64,000 nucleotides of DNA from Sphingobium sp. CCH11-B1 (GCF_001556865.1 NZ_LSJY01000112.1:1-64000); one strand, 5' to 3'. Shown: positions 1 through 9,753, numbered from the stretch's first letter. Numbers and translations: made by a program. Notes: a model not told the origin generated them from the sequence alone.

Positions 1-612
1 CCGATCACGCCTGCACCTCAGACCGTCGAGCCTTACCCGGCGCCGTCCGAACCGGATGTTGCGGAACCGGTGATTGCGGAGCCCGAAACGGCGGCGCAAA
101 ATCATCGGTTCGACGACATCTATGCCGGCGTTCGCGGGAGCGCCGAGGACGCGGAGGCATGGACAGATACGCCGCCCCCGGCGAAGCGGCGCCGCAACGT
201 GCTGAAGCTATGGACCTATGCCGCCGCCGCTTTCTGCCTGATCGTCGCGGCGGCGGGCGGGGCGCTTTATTATTTCGGCACACCTGGATGGATGGTGTCG
301 ATGGGCCTGCTGTCGGAAGAGGGCGATCCCGACCTGCTATTCTATCTGTCGAAGCCCGCCGAGCGGCGCAAGCTGCCGACCGGGGAGGAATATTTCGCAT
401 TCGGCGCGCGGATCGTGAACAGCGGAGCGGAGACATTGCCCGTGCCGCCGGTGCTGGTGCAGTTGCGCGACCGGCAGAATCGCCTGGTGTTCAGCTGGAC
501 CACCAAGGCGGACAAGACCCGACTGAAACCCGGCGAGGAAGCGTCGATCAACGAGAGCCGGATCGACATTCCCAAAAATGCCGAAAACCTGTCGCTGACG
601 TTCGTCCAGTAG
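1..612 (+). CDS. DUF3426-type membrane protein, 5' end missing
   Basis: The reading frame is open from base 1 to the TAG at 610-612, so the N-terminus lies outside the window. The visible part has a Pro/Glu-rich linker, one membrane segment (around LWTYAAAAFCLIVAAAGGALYY) and a C-terminal periplasmic domain of about 110 residues. That domain carries the GARIVNSG...VPPVLVQLRD pattern seen in DUF3426 domains. In sphingomonads such proteins usually begin with an MJ0042 zinc ribbon, which would be in the missing part. The function is unknown. Family assignment is by recall of the C-terminal pattern. Confidence 0.7.
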   Translation, partial: PITPAPQTVEPYPAPSEPDVAEPVIAEPETAAQNHRFDDIYAGVRGSAEDAEAWTDTPPPAKRRRNVLKLWTYAAAAFCLIVAAAGGALYYFGTPGWMVSMGLLSEEGDPDLLFYLSKPAERRKLPTGEEYFAFGARIVNSGAETLPVPPVLVQLRDRQNRLVFSWTTKADKTRLKPGEEASINESRIDIPKNAENLSLTFVQ

Positions 613-630
613 CGCCATGCCGGGCGGCGT

Positions 631-1536
631 TCAGGGATAGCTGACCGTCTTAGGCCGGCCCTGAGGGATGGGAATGAATTCCTGATCGTCGCCGGGGATG
701 AGGGGAAAGCGCAATGCTTCCCAATCTTCGCGCGCCTGCATCAGGCGGTCGGGGCGCGACGACACGAAATTCCACCAGACGTGGCGTGGCGAGGTGAAGG
801 CGTCACCGCCGCACAGCACGATCCGTCCGCCGTCGACGCTCGACAGCGTCGCCGATATGCCGGGGCGCAACACGTAAAGCGTCTGCGGAGTCAGCATCAG
901 CCCGTCCAGCATCGCGTCGCCACCGGACACATAGAGCGCGCGCTCGTCGGTCGAGGCGTCGATCGCGATGCGGCCGCCAGGCATGAGCTGAATATCGGCA
1001 TAGATGGTGTGGGCGTAGGTCGTCACCGGCGAAGTCTCGCCCCAGAGCGACCCCATGATGACCCGCGCCCGCGCCGCGCCATCGTCGATCACCGGCAGCG
1101 CGTCGGCCGCCACATGCTCGAAGGCGGGGTCCATTTCCTCCACGGCGTCGGGCAGGGCAAGCCAGGTCTGGATCGCGGAGAGCTTGGACGCCTTGGCACG
1201 GTCCTCATCAGGTGAGCGCTCGGAATGGACGATGCCCTTCCCGGCCGTCATGAGGTTGACCGCGCCCGGCTCAATGCGTTGCTGCGTGCCCAGCGAGTCC
1301 CGGTGCAGGAAGGCGCCCTCGTACATATAGGTGACGGTGGCGAGGTTGATGTGCGGATGCGGGCGTACGTCTATCCCCTGCCCCGGCCCGAACTGCGCCG
1401 GCCCGGCCTGGTCGAAGAAGATGAAGGGGCCGACCATGGTGCGTCCCTTGACCGGGAGCGAGCGATGCACCTTGAAGTCGCCAAGGTCATGGGTGGTGGG
1501 CGTCACGGTCTGCATGAGGAGGTCGTCGAAGGTCAT
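631..1536 (-). CDS. Pirin family protein
   Basis: 301 residues, the usual pirin length. The N-terminal cupin carries the pirin signature GIDVRPHPHINLATVTY and a later HSERS segment; these supply the three His and one Glu metal ligands of the family. Bacterial pirins are cytosolic metal-binding cupins, some with quercetinase activity and some acting as redox sensors, so the exact role is open. The start overlaps the stop of the upstream GST gene in an ATGA (1533-1536), so the two are probably co-transcribed and translationally coupled. Confidence 0.9.
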   Translation of the reverse strand: MTFDDLLMQTVTPTTHDLGDFKVHRSLPVKGRTMVGPFIFFDQAGPAQFGPGQGIDVRPHPHINLATVTYMYEGAFLHRDSLGTQQRIEPGAVNLMTAGKGIVHSERSPDEDRAKASKLSAIQTWLALPDAVEEMDPAFEHVAADALPVIDDGAARARVIMGSLWGETSPVTTYAHTIYADIQLMPGGRIAIDASTDERALYVSGGDAMLDGLMLTPQTLYVLRPGISATLSSVDGGRIVLCGGDAFTSPRHVWWNFVSSRPDRLMQAREDWEALRFPLIPGDDQEFIPIPQGRPKTVSYP

Positions 1537-2240
1537 GGCGCGTCCAGTTCGGGATAGTGGCGGAATAGATCTTCGCCACTGAAGGGAAGCCGCCGGTCAC
1601 TGCCGAGATAGTCCTGCAATTCAGGCAGGGCCGCAACCCTGTCATGGAGAACGGAGAGTTTCGGAAATGCGTCGCAAAGCGTCGCCATGCGCAGGGGGAA
1701 TGCGTAGCGCAGCCCGGCCAGGAGATGGAAGAGCGAGAAGTCCGCATAGCTCCAGCGCCCGCCGCCCAGCCAGTCGCCTGGCTGGGCGGCAAGAGCGCGT
1801 TCGAACCAGTCCAGATATTTGGGGATGCGCCGGTTGCGAAACTCCTCCGTCCGGCGCAACGCTTCGGCCTTCTGGTCCTCATAATAGAGATCGACGCCGA
1901 CCGGATGGTGCGCGTCATGCGCTTCGGCCACCATGTCCATGATGGTGAGTTGCACCTGTGCCAGCCAGTAGCGCGCCTTCATGCCGGAAGGGCCACATTC
2001 GTGCCGTTCCGACAGGTAGAAGAGGATGTTCGCGGTCTGGGACACCGTTGCGCCGTCGATCGACAGATAGGGCGGCGCGAAAGCCGGCCCACGATCATGA
2101 CGCGCCATGTCGGCAATGAGGGCTTCGGCCCCCTGCTCTCGCGCGCAATCATGATAGGGGATGCCGCAGGCTTCGAGCGTCAGCCGGACGAATTCGCCCC
2201 GCCCCGTGATGCTCGGCCAGTACCAGAAATCATAGGCCAT
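1533..2240 (-). CDS. Glutathione S-transferase family protein
   Basis: 235 residues from the ATG at 2240, which begins MAYDFWYWPS. Upstream in-frame starts add residues that look non-coding. An AAGGAG lies about 10 bases before this ATG. The N-terminal thioredoxin-like domain has a GRGEFVRLTLE segment and a PPYL...GATVSQTANILFYL segment matching the cis-Pro and glutathione-binding Ser region of GSTs. The C-terminal half is helical and GST-like. It would conjugate or reduce substrates with glutathione in the cytoplasm; the substrate cannot be predicted. It is coupled to the pirin gene. Confidence 0.88.
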   Translation of the reverse strand: MAYDFWYWPSITGRGEFVRLTLEACGIPYHDCAREQGAEALIADMARHDRGPAFAPPYLSIDGATVSQTANILFYLSERHECGPSGMKARYWLAQVQLTIMDMVAEAHDAHHPVGVDLYYEDQKAEALRRTEEFRNRRIPKYLDWFERALAAQPGDWLGGGRWSYADFSLFHLLAGLRYAFPLRMATLCDAFPKLSVLHDRVAALPELQDYLGSDRRLPFSGEDLFRHYPELDAP

Positions 2241-2292
2241 GGCTGTCATGCTCCTTGTCGGGGAGCAGAACCCGCGAGCGCGCCCGAAAGTC

Positions 2293-2592
2293 TCACGCCT
2301 CGCCGGGTGCGCGGGCTTTGATGGCGAGGGCGTGGACCTTGTCGCGCAGCAGGTCGGCAAGCGCGCTGTTCACCAACCGCTGGCGGGCGACCCGGCTCTC
2401 TCCGATGAACCGGCTGGCGGTGATGTCGACGGTGAAATGGCTTTCCCCCGATCCGTCATGCCCGGCATGGCCGCGATGCTTTTCGCTGTCGTCGATGACC
2501 GCGAGTTGCTCCGGCGACAGGGCAGCGCGCAGCCGCGCCTCGATTTCAGTGGCGATCGGGCCTGCCATTGGGCCTTTGAGGTCGGTGGTCAT
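2293..2592 (-). CDS. BolA family protein
   Basis: 99 residues with an AGGAAAG directly before the ATG. The segment DDSEKHRGHAG...SHFTVDI and the later RHRLVN-like motif (here ARQRLVNSAL) followed by VHALAIKARAP are typical of BolA proteins. BolA partners with monothiol glutaredoxins in iron-sulfur and iron homeostasis and in stress morphology. The conserved C-terminal His-Ala-Leu segment is present. The gene is divergent from the J-domain gene at 2637, leaving 44 bases for both promoters. Confidence 0.92.
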   Translation of the reverse strand: MTTDLKGPMAGPIATEIEARLRAALSPEQLAVIDDSEKHRGHAGHDGSGESHFTVDITASRFIGESRVARQRLVNSALADLLRDKVHALAIKARAPGEA

Positions 2593-2636
2593 CTTTCCTA
2601 TATAGACGGTTTGCCCAGACTTTCATCAGGACCATC

Positions 2637-3254
2637 TTGTCTACCGATCCTTTTTCGACCCGTCGCTTCAACCGTTTCCACGGGCGCGTGGAAAGCGACC
2701 GCCCCTGCGCGGTCGAGGGCTGCCCGGAACCCGGCGAGTTCCGGGCGCCGCCGCTGGAAGACGGCCCATCCCATCGGGAAGGGCCGCGCTGGCGCTGGCT
2801 GTGCCTGGACCATGTGCGCGCATTCAATCAGGGCTATAATTTCTTCACCGGCATGAGCCCGGAGGAGATCGCCGCAGCCCAGCGACCCTATGCGGGGTGG
2901 GAGAGGGAAACCCGCGCCTTCTCCTCCAACGCCACCAGCCCGCCACCCAAATGGTCGGACTTTCAGGATCCGCTCGACGCCATCGGCGCGAAGTTCCGCG
3001 AGCGGGTGGCCAAGGCGCGCGAGGCGAACCAGATGCGGCAGGATGGCAAGTTTCTGTCGGGCGAAGATCGCAAGCAACTGGCCGTCATGGGTCTGTCCAT
3101 CGACGCGGACCGCAAGGCGCTGCGCACCCGCTACACCGAATTACTGCGGCGGTATCACCCCGATCATAATGGCGGCGACCGCAGCCATGAAGGCGCCTTG
3201 CAGGATGTAATCGAGGCCTATGGCCATCTGCGCAAGGCAGCCGCTTTCGCTTAA
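2637..3254 (+). CDS. J-domain protein (DnaJ-like, C-terminal J domain)
   Basis: 205 residues. The N-terminal region has CAVEGCPEPGEFRAP, a two-Cys motif. The last 60 residues form a J domain with the diagnostic HPD in RYHPDHNGGDR. The J domain stimulates DnaK-type Hsp70 ATPase; the N-terminal part presumably selects the client. The start is a TTG at 2637 with AGGA five bases upstream; no better ATG precedes the conserved N-terminus. This protein type with a C-terminal J domain is common in sphingomonads and other alphaproteobacteria, but its client is not known to me. Confidence 0.85.
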   Translation: MSTDPFSTRRFNRFHGRVESDRPCAVEGCPEPGEFRAPPLEDGPSHREGPRWRWLCLDHVRAFNQGYNFFTGMSPEEIAAAQRPYAGWERETRAFSSNATSPPPKWSDFQDPLDAIGAKFRERVAKAREANQMRQDGKFLSGEDRKQLAVMGLSIDADRKALRTRYTELLRRYHPDHNGGDRSHEGALQDVIEAYGHLRKAAAFA

Positions 3255-3461
3255 CTTCGCATATTTCCCGCAGAATTCGACATTTCATTACGGGAATAGG
3301 ATATTTTCTGTCCAATCGCCCCTGACCATCATCGTGGGGATCATGGCGAAAAAGCAGTGGATAGGACAGGAACAGGCCAGTTCGTGCCGAAGGGCCGCTT
3401 GATCGGTACGACCCGAGGCCCCACTCTATCGACACGCCCCGAATGGATCGGATAGGGGCGG

Positions 3462-4499
3462 ATGACAGACTCGCAGAAAGATGATGTGCCGATGACCGAC
3501 ATTTCCAACGTCCAGCCGGACGCCCGCGCCGATACGCTGCTGGACGCGCCAGACCGCGAGGTGGACGCGCGGGAGGTTTTCGGCGTCGATGTGGATATGA
3601 AAATCCCCGCCTTTTCCCAGGCCGACGAGCGGGTGCCGGACCTCGACCCCGCCTATGTGTTCGATCCCGACACCACGCTCGCGATCCTGGCGGGTTTCGC
3701 GTTCAACCGCCGCGTGATGGTGCAGGGCTATCACGGCACCGGCAAGTCGAGCCATATCGAGCAGGTCGCCGCCCGCCTGAAATGGCCCTGTATCCGTATC
3801 AACCTCGACGCGCATATCAGCCGCATCGACCTGGTCGGCCGCGACGCCATCGTGCTTAAAGAAGGCCAGCAGGTGACGGAATTCCGCGAAGGATTGCTCC
3901 CCTGGGCGTTGCAGCGGCCGGTCGCGCTCGTGTTCGACGAATATGATGCGGGACGGCCCGACGTCATGTTCGTGATCCAACGCGTGCTGGAGACGGACGG
4001 CAAGATGACGCTGCTCGACCAGAACCGGGTGATCCGCCCCAACCCGCATTTCCGCCTGTTCGCGACCGCCAACACGGTGGGACTGGGCGACACGACCGGG
4101 CTTTATCACGGCACGCAGCAGATCAATCAGGGCCAGATGGACCGCTGGAACCTCGTGGTGGCGCTCAACTATCTGCCCGCCGCGACCGAAGCGCAGGTGG
4201 TGCTGGCGAAGTCGGGCGAATATGATCATGAGGGCGGCCGCAAGGAAGTCGAGAATATGATCAAGGTCGCCGAACTGACGCGGCAGGGCTTCATCAACGG
4301 CGACATCTCCACCGTCATGTCGCCGCGTACCGTGATCAGCTGGGCGCAGAATGCGCTCATCTTCAAGAATGTGGGCTTCGCCTTCCGCCTGTCCTTCCTC
4401 AACAAATGCGATGAGGCGGAACGGGCGCTGGTGGCCGAATATTATCAGCGGGTATTCGGGACGGACCTTCCCGAAAGCGTGGCGAGCCGGGCGAACTGA
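3462..4499 (+). CDS. cobS: Cobaltochelatase subunit CobS
   Basis: 345 residues, an AAA+ ATPase. Walker A is GYHGTGKSS near residue 88 and Walker B is VFDEYD near 156. The N-terminal block [12 protein letters not shown] and the body match CobS, the ATPase subunit of the aerobic CobNST cobalt chelatase. A Shine-Dalgarno AGGGGCGG precedes the ATG. cobT lies downstream at 5728 but two unrelated genes separate them. CobN is not in the window. CobST pairs are also kept in alphaproteobacteria that lack full B12 synthesis, so a role outside corrin chelation is possible. Confidence 0.95.
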   Translation: MTDSQKDDVPMTDISNVQPDARADTLLDAPDREVDAREVFGVDVDMKIPAFSQADERVPDLDPAYVFDPDTTLAILAGFAFNRRVMVQGYHGTGKSSHIEQVAARLKWPCIRINLDAHISRIDLVGRDAIVLKEGQQVTEFREGLLPWALQRPVALVFDEYDAGRPDVMFVIQRVLETDGKMTLLDQNRVIRPNPHFRLFATANTVGLGDTTGLYHGTQQINQGQMDRWNLVVALNYLPAATEAQVVLAKSGEYDHEGGRKEVENMIKVAELTRQGFINGDISTVMSPRTVISWAQNALIFKNVGFAFRLSFLNKCDEAERALVAEYYQRVFGTDLPESVASRAN

Positions 4500-4538
4500 G
4501 GGTTCGCCCCGGCACTTCAACGGTCGGGAGATGAAAGC

Positions 4539-4961
4539 ATGATCGTCGTCGAGCGGATCGATTCCACGGGCGGCACCGCGCACCGCGTCAGTATCCGCGG
4601 GCATGAGATCGTGGCGGATATGTCTGCGCCCGACGGCGATGACGCCGGGCCGGATCCGCATGACCTTTACGATTCGGCACTCGGCGCGTGCAAGGCGATG
4701 ACGATGCTGTGGTATGCGCAGCGCAACGGCATTCCCGTGGAGGACATCCATGTCGGTGTCGTCCGCGACGCGAGCGGGGAGCGGCAGGGCGTCTACAAGC
4801 TGACGACCCGGATCGCCGTCACCGGCGCGATCACCGACGAACAGCATGACAAGCTGATCGCGGTCGCCGCCAAATGCCCGGTCCACAAGCTGATGAGCGA
4901 AGTGGAGACGCAGATCGAGACAATCGCCGTGCCGCGGGTCGGCGACCCGGAGCGGATATGA
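4539..4961 (+). CDS. OsmC family protein
   Basis: 140 residues. The two redox cysteines typical of OsmC/Ohr-like peroxidases are visible in LGACKAMT and KCPVHKLM. Family members reduce organic hydroperoxides in the cytoplasm; this one is of the short OsmC type, with unknown physiological substrate. The gene sits 39 bases after cobS and its stop overlaps the next start as ATGA (4958-4961), so it is part of the cobS-cobT transcription unit. Confidence 0.9.
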   Translation: MIVVERIDSTGGTAHRVSIRGHEIVADMSAPDGDDAGPDPHDLYDSALGACKAMTMLWYAQRNGIPVEDIHVGVVRDASGERQGVYKLTTRIAVTGAITDEQHDKLIAVAAKCPVHKLMSEVETQIETIAVPRVGDPERI

Positions 4962-5731
4962 GCGTGGCCGCCGCAGCCGTCCTGCCGCTGGCCAGCGGGT
5001 TCAATCTGCGTGACTTCGGCGGGCACGCGACCCGTGACGGGCGGCGCGTTCGCCACGGGATGCTCTATCGGTCCGGCACCATGGCCTTGCTGACCGACAC
5101 GGATGCGCAGACGCTTCGCACGCTGGGCATCCGCGCGATCTGCGATTTCCGTCGCCCCAGCGAGCGGCGCGAGGAGCCGACCTCCTGGCACGGCCCGGAC
5201 GTCGATTATTATTGCCGGGACTATAGCGAGACGAGTGGGGTTCTTGGCGAGGTCCTGCGCGCAGAGAACGTCACCGCGGACGACATGCATGCCACGATGG
5301 TCGCCATCTACCGCACCATCGCGACCGATCACGCGGAATCCTACCGCGCCATGTTCCGTCAGGTGCTGGACGGGCGGCTGCCGATCCTCATCAACTGCGC
5401 TGCGGGCAAGGACCGGACCGGCGTGGGAGCGATGCTGATGCTCGCCGCTCTCGACGTGCCGAGGGAGACGATCCTCGCCGACTATCTCGCCACGAACGAG
5501 CATGCCGACTGGCACTGGCGGCTGGCGCAGAATGATTCCCGGCTGGCCCGGGCGCTGCGCGAACGGGCGGACGTGGTCGGGCCTGTTTTGCGCGCGGACG
5601 CCGCCTATCTGGAGGCGCTGTTCGATGCGCTGGATGCGCGCTACGGCGGCGTGGAGAAGTATCTGCGCGACATGCTGGGCGTCGATGAGGACGCTCGTTC
5701 GACCCTTCGCGCCCAGTTGCTGACGCCGTGA
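4958..5731 (+). CDS. Tyrosine-protein phosphatase (DSP/PTP-like)
   Basis: 257 residues from the ATG at 4958, which overlaps the osmC stop. The conserved core begins with NLRDFGG and [10 protein letters not shown]. The catalytic P-loop is [10 protein letters not shown] (Cys-x5-Arg), as in the Y_phosphatase3 group of bacterial tyrosine or lipid phosphatases. Its position between osmC and cobT, with overlaps on both sides, argues for co-expression with the chelatase subunits, but no biochemical link is known to me. The substrate cannot be told from sequence. Confidence 0.9.
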   Translation: MSVAAAAVLPLASGFNLRDFGGHATRDGRRVRHGMLYRSGTMALLTDTDAQTLRTLGIRAICDFRRPSERREEPTSWHGPDVDYYCRDYSETSGVLGEVLRAENVTADDMHATMVAIYRTIATDHAESYRAMFRQVLDGRLPILINCAAGKDRTGVGAMLMLAALDVPRETILADYLATNEHADWHWRLAQNDSRLARALRERADVVGPVLRADAAYLEALFDALDARYGGVEKYLRDMLGVDEDARSTLRAQLLTP

Positions 5732-7554
5732 CCGAACGATCCCCCCTCGACGCGTTCAAGGATGTGCTGGCCGGCGCGGCGCGGGCGATCACCCGTGACG
5801 CGGAGGTGGAGGTCGGCTTCACCGCCGACACCCCACATGCAGCGGGCAAGGCAATCAAGGTGCCGACCCCCGGCCGGGCGCTGCCCGCTGATCAGGTGGC
5901 GCTGGCGCGCGGTTTTGCCGACGCGTCGGCGCTGAAGCTGCGCCATCACGACGCGCGCGCCCATGCCGCCTCCGCGCCTGGCGAGGCCGTCGCGCGGGCT
6001 GTGTTCGACGCGGTCGAACAGGCACGCGTGGAGGCGATCGGGTCGCGGTCCATGGCGGGCGTGCGCGACAACCTCAACCATGCGCTCGACCTGCGCCTCA
6101 AGTCCGATGCGATCCGCCGCGCGCGCGCCGCCGACGAAGTGCCGCTGTCCACCGCGCTGGCCCTGAAAGTGCGCGAGCGGCTTACCGGACAGGCGATCCC
6201 CAAGGAGGCGGCGGCCGGCGTCGCCATGGTCGACCAGTGGATCGAGGACAAGGCCGGCGGCGATCTCGATTCGCTGATGCTGGCGATCGACGACCAGCGC
6301 GCCTTCCAGAAGCTGACGACCGCGATGCTGGAACATCTTCAGCTGATCGACGCCGACGTGCCGCCTGACACGGACGAGCCGGAGAGCGAAGACGAGGGCG
6401 AGGATCAGGAAGACCAGCAGGAGGAAGGCGAGAGCGGCCAGGAAGAGGCCGGCGACAGCGATATGAACGCCGAGGCCCGCGCCGAGGACAAGGGCGGCGA
6501 TACAGAGGAAGGCGAAACCGACTATAGCGACGAGTTCGACGCTGACAGCGACGCGGGCGCGGACGACATGGGCGAAGAGGGCATGATGCCGGTTCGGCCC
6601 AACCGGCCGATGTCGGACCTGCCGCCCGGTTTCGATTATAAGCCCTATACGACGAAGTTCGACGAGGTGGTCGCGCCGGAGGACCTGTGCGACGAGGACG
6701 AATTGGTGCGGCTGCGCGGCTTCCTGGACCAGCAGCTCGTCAGCTTGCAAGGCGCGGTGACGAAGCTCGCCAACCGGCTCCAGCGCCGCCTGATGGCGCA
6801 GCAATCGCGGTCCTGGGATTTCGATCAGGAGGAAGGGCTGCTGGACGCGGCACGGCTGGCGCGGATCGTGATCGATCCGACCCGCTCGCTCTCCTACAAG
6901 ATCGAGCGGGATACCGAATTCCGCGACACCGTCGTCACGCTGCTGATCGACAATAGCGGCTCCATGCGCGGTCGGCCGATCAGCATCGCGGCGATCAGCG
7001 CGGACATCATGGCGCGCACGCTGGAGCGCTGCGGAGTCAAGACCGAGATATTGGGCTTCACCACCCGCGCATGGAAAGGCGGACAGGCGCGCGAGGAATG
7101 GCTCGCCGCCGGACGGCCACCGATGCCGGGGCGTCTCAACGACCTGCGCCACATCATCTACAAGAAGGCGGACGACCCGTGGCGGCGCGCGCGCAAGAAT
7201 CTCGGCCTCATGATGCGCGAGGGGCTGCTCAAGGAGAATATCGACGGCGAGGCGCTGCTGTGGGCGCATGCGCGGCTGATCGCGCGGCAGGAGGAACGGC
7301 GCATCCTGATGGTCATTTCCGATGGCGCGCCGGTGGATGATTCGACGCTGTCGGTCAACAGCGGAACCTATCTGGAGCGGCACTTGCGACAGGTGATCGA
7401 ATGGATCGAGAACCGGTCGCCGGTGCAGCTCGTCGCGATCGGCATCGGTCATGACGTGACCCGCTATTATCGCCGCGCCGTGACCATCATGGATGCGGAA
7501 CAACTGGGCGGCACGATGGTCGAGCAGCTTGCCGGGTTGTTCGACGAGGATTGA
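5728..7554 (+). CDS. cobT: Cobaltochelatase subunit CobT
   Basis: 608 residues from a GTG at 5728 that overlaps the phosphatase stop. A strongly acidic stretch runs at about residues 210-290. A C-terminal von Willebrand A domain follows, with the MIDAS motif DNSGSM near residue 407. This is the standard CobT layout. CobT pairs with CobS in an AAA+/VWA complex that powers metal insertion by CobN. The acidic linker and length are normal for the family. Confidence 0.95.
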   Translation: MTERSPLDAFKDVLAGAARAITRDAEVEVGFTADTPHAAGKAIKVPTPGRALPADQVALARGFADASALKLRHHDARAHAASAPGEAVARAVFDAVEQARVEAIGSRSMAGVRDNLNHALDLRLKSDAIRRARAADEVPLSTALALKVRERLTGQAIPKEAAAGVAMVDQWIEDKAGGDLDSLMLAIDDQRAFQKLTTAMLEHLQLIDADVPPDTDEPESEDEGEDQEDQQEEGESGQEEAGDSDMNAEARAEDKGGDTEEGETDYSDEFDADSDAGADDMGEEGMMPVRPNRPMSDLPPGFDYKPYTTKFDEVVAPEDLCDEDELVRLRGFLDQQLVSLQGAVTKLANRLQRRLMAQQSRSWDFDQEEGLLDAARLARIVIDPTRSLSYKIERDTEFRDTVVTLLIDNSGSMRGRPISIAAISADIMARTLERCGVKTEILGFTTRAWKGGQAREEWLAAGRPPMPGRLNDLRHIIYKKADDPWRRARKNLGLMMREGLLKENIDGEALLWAHARLIARQEERRILMVISDGAPVDDSTLSVNSGTYLERHLRQVIEWIENRSPVQLVAIGIGHDVTRYYRRAVTIMDAEQLGGTMVEQLAGLFDED

Positions 7555-7596
7555 CCGGCCCGTCGGCCGCTGTGCCCGCCATGTCAGGAGAGGACG

Positions 7597-8067
7597 ATGA
7601 GCGTCGCCTTTCGTCGCGAGAGCGATGATGAGCATATGGAGCCCAAATTCGAGCTGCCGATCCCGCCCGGTCCCAACTGGGTGACGGCGCGGGGATTGCG
7701 GCTGACGCGGGAGAAGGTCGCGGCGCTGGAGGCGGTCGACACGGCCGCCATGGAAGAAGAAGCGGCCAAGAAGCATAAGCGGCTGCTGCGCTACTGGCGG
7801 ACGCGGCTGGCGACGGCCCAGTTGCGGGCCGTGCCCGATGCCGCGGCGGTAGCGTTCGGGACGCGCGTCACATACCGGCTGAACGGGCAGGAAAAAACCG
7901 TCAGCTTGGTGGGAGATGATGAGGCGGACCCCAATGAGGGGCGGATCAGCTTCTCCTCTCCCCTCGCCCGCGCAATGATGGATGCCGAGGTCGGGGAACG
8001 GCTGGACTTTGCAGGGAAGCCCGAGGCGCTGGAGATCGTCGCGATCGACGTGGCGGAGGAGAACTGA
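7597..8067 (+). CDS. GreA/GreB-family elongation factor-like protein
   Basis: 156 residues with GGAGAGGAC before the ATG. The C-terminal half (VAFGTRVTYRLNG...VSLVGDDEADP...ISFSSPLARAMM) matches the GreA/GreB C-terminal domain, including the SPLA motif. The N-terminal coiled-coil part is shorter and less charged at the tip than in GreA. It probably binds RNA polymerase through the secondary channel region, but whether it promotes transcript cleavage is unclear. It stands 42 bases after cobT and could be read through from it. Confidence 0.8.
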   Translation: MSVAFRRESDDEHMEPKFELPIPPGPNWVTARGLRLTREKVAALEAVDTAAMEEEAAKKHKRLLRYWRTRLATAQLRAVPDAAAVAFGTRVTYRLNGQEKTVSLVGDDEADPNEGRISFSSPLARAMMDAEVGERLDFAGKPEALEIVAIDVAEEN

Positions 8068-8152
8068 TCGTCTTGCCTTCGCTTCGAGCGCGGTCGAGGA
8101 ATAGCGCTACTTCCGCTTTCCCGCCGACGCCCGAAACGAATGGAGATGGGAT

Positions 8153-8644
8153 TTAGGCGCCGCGGGCCGCCTCGAACAGGAACCAGGCGCGCTGTTCGGC
8201 CTGATCGGTCCAGTCGTCGACAATGCCTTCGGTCGCGTTATCGCCCGCTTCGGTGGCGGCCGCCTTCACTGCGCGGAAGGTTTCGACCAGCGCCAGATTG
8301 TCGTCGCGCAACTCCTTCAGCATGTCAGCCGGGCTGACGAAATCTGCGTCATTGTCCTTCACGCTCTGGCGGCGGGCAATGTCGCCGATCGAGCGCAGGG
8401 TGGTATTGCCGGTCTTGCGCACCCGTTCGGCAATCAGGTCGGTCACCGCCAATATTTCCGTCGCCTGTTCGTCTAACATCAGATGATAGTCGCGGAAATG
8501 CGGCCCCGAGACGTGCCAGTGGAAATTCTTGGTCTTGAGATAGAGGGCATAGCTGTCCGCCAGCGCGCCGTTGAGCGCGTCTGCAACCGACTTGGTCTGG
8601 TTGCTCTTGAGGTCAGTGGGCGTCTTGAGATCGGGAGCCGTCAT
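8153..8644 (-). CDS. dps: Dps family ferritin-like protein
   Basis: 163 residues with AGGAGA six bases before the ATG. The ferroxidase signature is present as FHWHVSGPHFRDYH and MLDEQATEI, giving the His, His, Asp and Glu ligands at the subunit interface. Dps forms dodecamers that oxidise and store iron and protect DNA under oxidative or starvation stress. A Lys-containing N-terminal tail (TDLKSNQTKS) could contact DNA. It is monocistronic by context. Confidence 0.93.
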   Translation of the reverse strand: MTAPDLKTPTDLKSNQTKSVADALNGALADSYALYLKTKNFHWHVSGPHFRDYHLMLDEQATEILAVTDLIAERVRKTGNTTLRSIGDIARRQSVKDNDADFVSPADMLKELRDDNLALVETFRAVKAAATEAGDNATEGIVDDWTDQAEQRAWFLFEAARGA

Positions 8645-8751
8645 CCATGTTCTCCTGTCCAGAAATGATTTCGGATATATAATGATCGGGACAGGATTCG
8701 GTGCCCATTTTTTTGCCGCAGAATCGCGATCAGCCTGATGCAGATATTCGA

Positions 8752-9318
8752 TCAGAGAAGGCCGGTCGCGGAGAGCGCGAGGGTCGCGCCGGTCAGCAGC
8801 AGGAGCGCGCCACCACTCAGCCGGATCGGGCGGATAGGCAGGAGAGCAAAGAGCCGGTCGCGCAAGAGGACCGCAGGCAGGAGCGCGGCAAGGATGCCGA
8901 TCGTGCCGCCTATGCCGGCAAGCACGGGCTGGGCCGAGCGGGTGGCCGCGCCCAGGATCAGGAATTGCGGCCCGTCGCCGAATTGAAGGATGAAAAGGCC
9001 AAGCGCGGTGGTGAGAAAGGGGCCAGTCGGCCAGCCTGTCAGCAAGTCAGGCGACGAGGCCCGCCAGCACAGCCCCGCGCCAAGGAAGAGGATGGAAAGC
9101 GCCAGGAACAACAGCCGCGCGTCCGGCCCCATCATCGGGCCGATCCAGGCCCCGGCAAGGGTGGACAGGGCGGCATTGGCAATGGCTGCAGCGACAACGC
9201 CGGCGATCACCGCGCCATTCCGGTCGTAACGGGCGGCGAGCGCCGCGACCAGCAGCTGGCTTTTATCGCCCATCTCGCCCAGCAGGCAGCCGAGCAGCGC
9301 GGTCAGCAGGGCGTCCAT
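8752..9318 (-). CDS. TMEM165/GDT1 family membrane protein (UPF0016)
   Basis: 188 residues, about six membrane segments. The first family signature is GEMGDKSQ near residue 14 (the E-x-G-D-K/R-S/T motif). The second copy is degenerate, reading QFGDGPQF near residue 117, with Gln for Glu and Gly for Lys/Arg. Family members export Mn2+ or Ca2+. The weakened second motif could alter ion selectivity. It lies 12 bases downstream of the small gene at 9331-9654 and is probably co-transcribed with it. Confidence 0.85.
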   Translation of the reverse strand: MDALLTALLGCLLGEMGDKSQLLVAALAARYDRNGAVIAGVVAAAIANAALSTLAGAWIGPMMGPDARLLFLALSILFLGAGLCWRASSPDLLTGWPTGPFLTTALGLFILQFGDGPQFLILGAATRSAQPVLAGIGGTIGILAALLPAVLLRDRLFALLPIRPIRLSGGALLLLTGATLALSATGLL

Positions 9319-9330
9319 CGGGCCGCGCGG

Positions 9331-9654
9331 TCAGGCGTGGAGAGGCCGGGCGGCGGCAAGGATATGGGGCGGGACCGGGATGATGGCGGCGCTCGTCCTC
9401 TCATCCCCGATCGCGTCGCGCATCAGGTCGAGATAGGACAGCATGATCGGCGCCAGTCCGTGCAGCGAAAGGGCGGTTTCCAGCGTGCCGGCCAATGCCT
9501 CAATCCTGTCGAAACCGGCGATTCGGGCGATGTGGCGGATCTGGTCGACCTCATCCTGTACCCGGGCGGCGGATATGTGGCCGCGCTGGTCGGCCACCCC
9601 GTCAACCCGGCGCATCAGGTCCGCCAAGATGGCCTGTATCGGATCATGTCGCAT
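9331..9654 (-). CDS. Hypothetical protein, helical, 107 residues
   Basis: I do not recognise this protein. The ATG at 9654 is preceded by GGGGAAG at six bases, better than the upstream ATG at 9690. It is soluble and mostly helical by composition (RHDPIQAILADLMRRVDG, LAGTLETALSLHGL), with no Cys, signal peptide or membrane segment. It sits immediately before the GDT1-like gene on the same strand. The DNA has the codon bias of neighbouring genes, so it is likely real. Confidence 0.55.
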   Translation of the reverse strand: MRHDPIQAILADLMRRVDGVADQRGHISAARVQDEVDQIRHIARIAGFDRIEALAGTLETALSLHGLAPIMLSYLDLMRDAIGDERTSAAIIPVPPHILAAARPLHA

Positions 9655-9753
9655 GGGTCGCTTCCCCTTGTGCCCCTGAGGGAGGATCATGGCGCGGATT
9701 GATTAAAGCCGCGTAAATCCTCGTCCGCAGCGGGAAAGATCCTTGTGCCAGCC

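Noticed and set aside
3343..3402. 20-codon frame MAKKQWIGQEQ before cobS
   Set aside because: No ribosome binding site or homology; likely chance in the cobS leader.
3255..3461. Possible cobalamin riboswitch before cobS
   Set aside because: No B12-box-like conserved core or suitable stem series could be found in the 207 bases.
5641..7776. 711-codon minus-strand open frame
   Set aside because: Antisense to cobT, whose motifs are clear. The antisense product has typical shadow composition and no recognisable domain.
8701..9702. 333-codon plus-strand frame rich in Arg, Gln and Asp
   Set aside because: It covers the antisense of the GDT1-like gene and its neighbour and has no hydrophobic core or motif.
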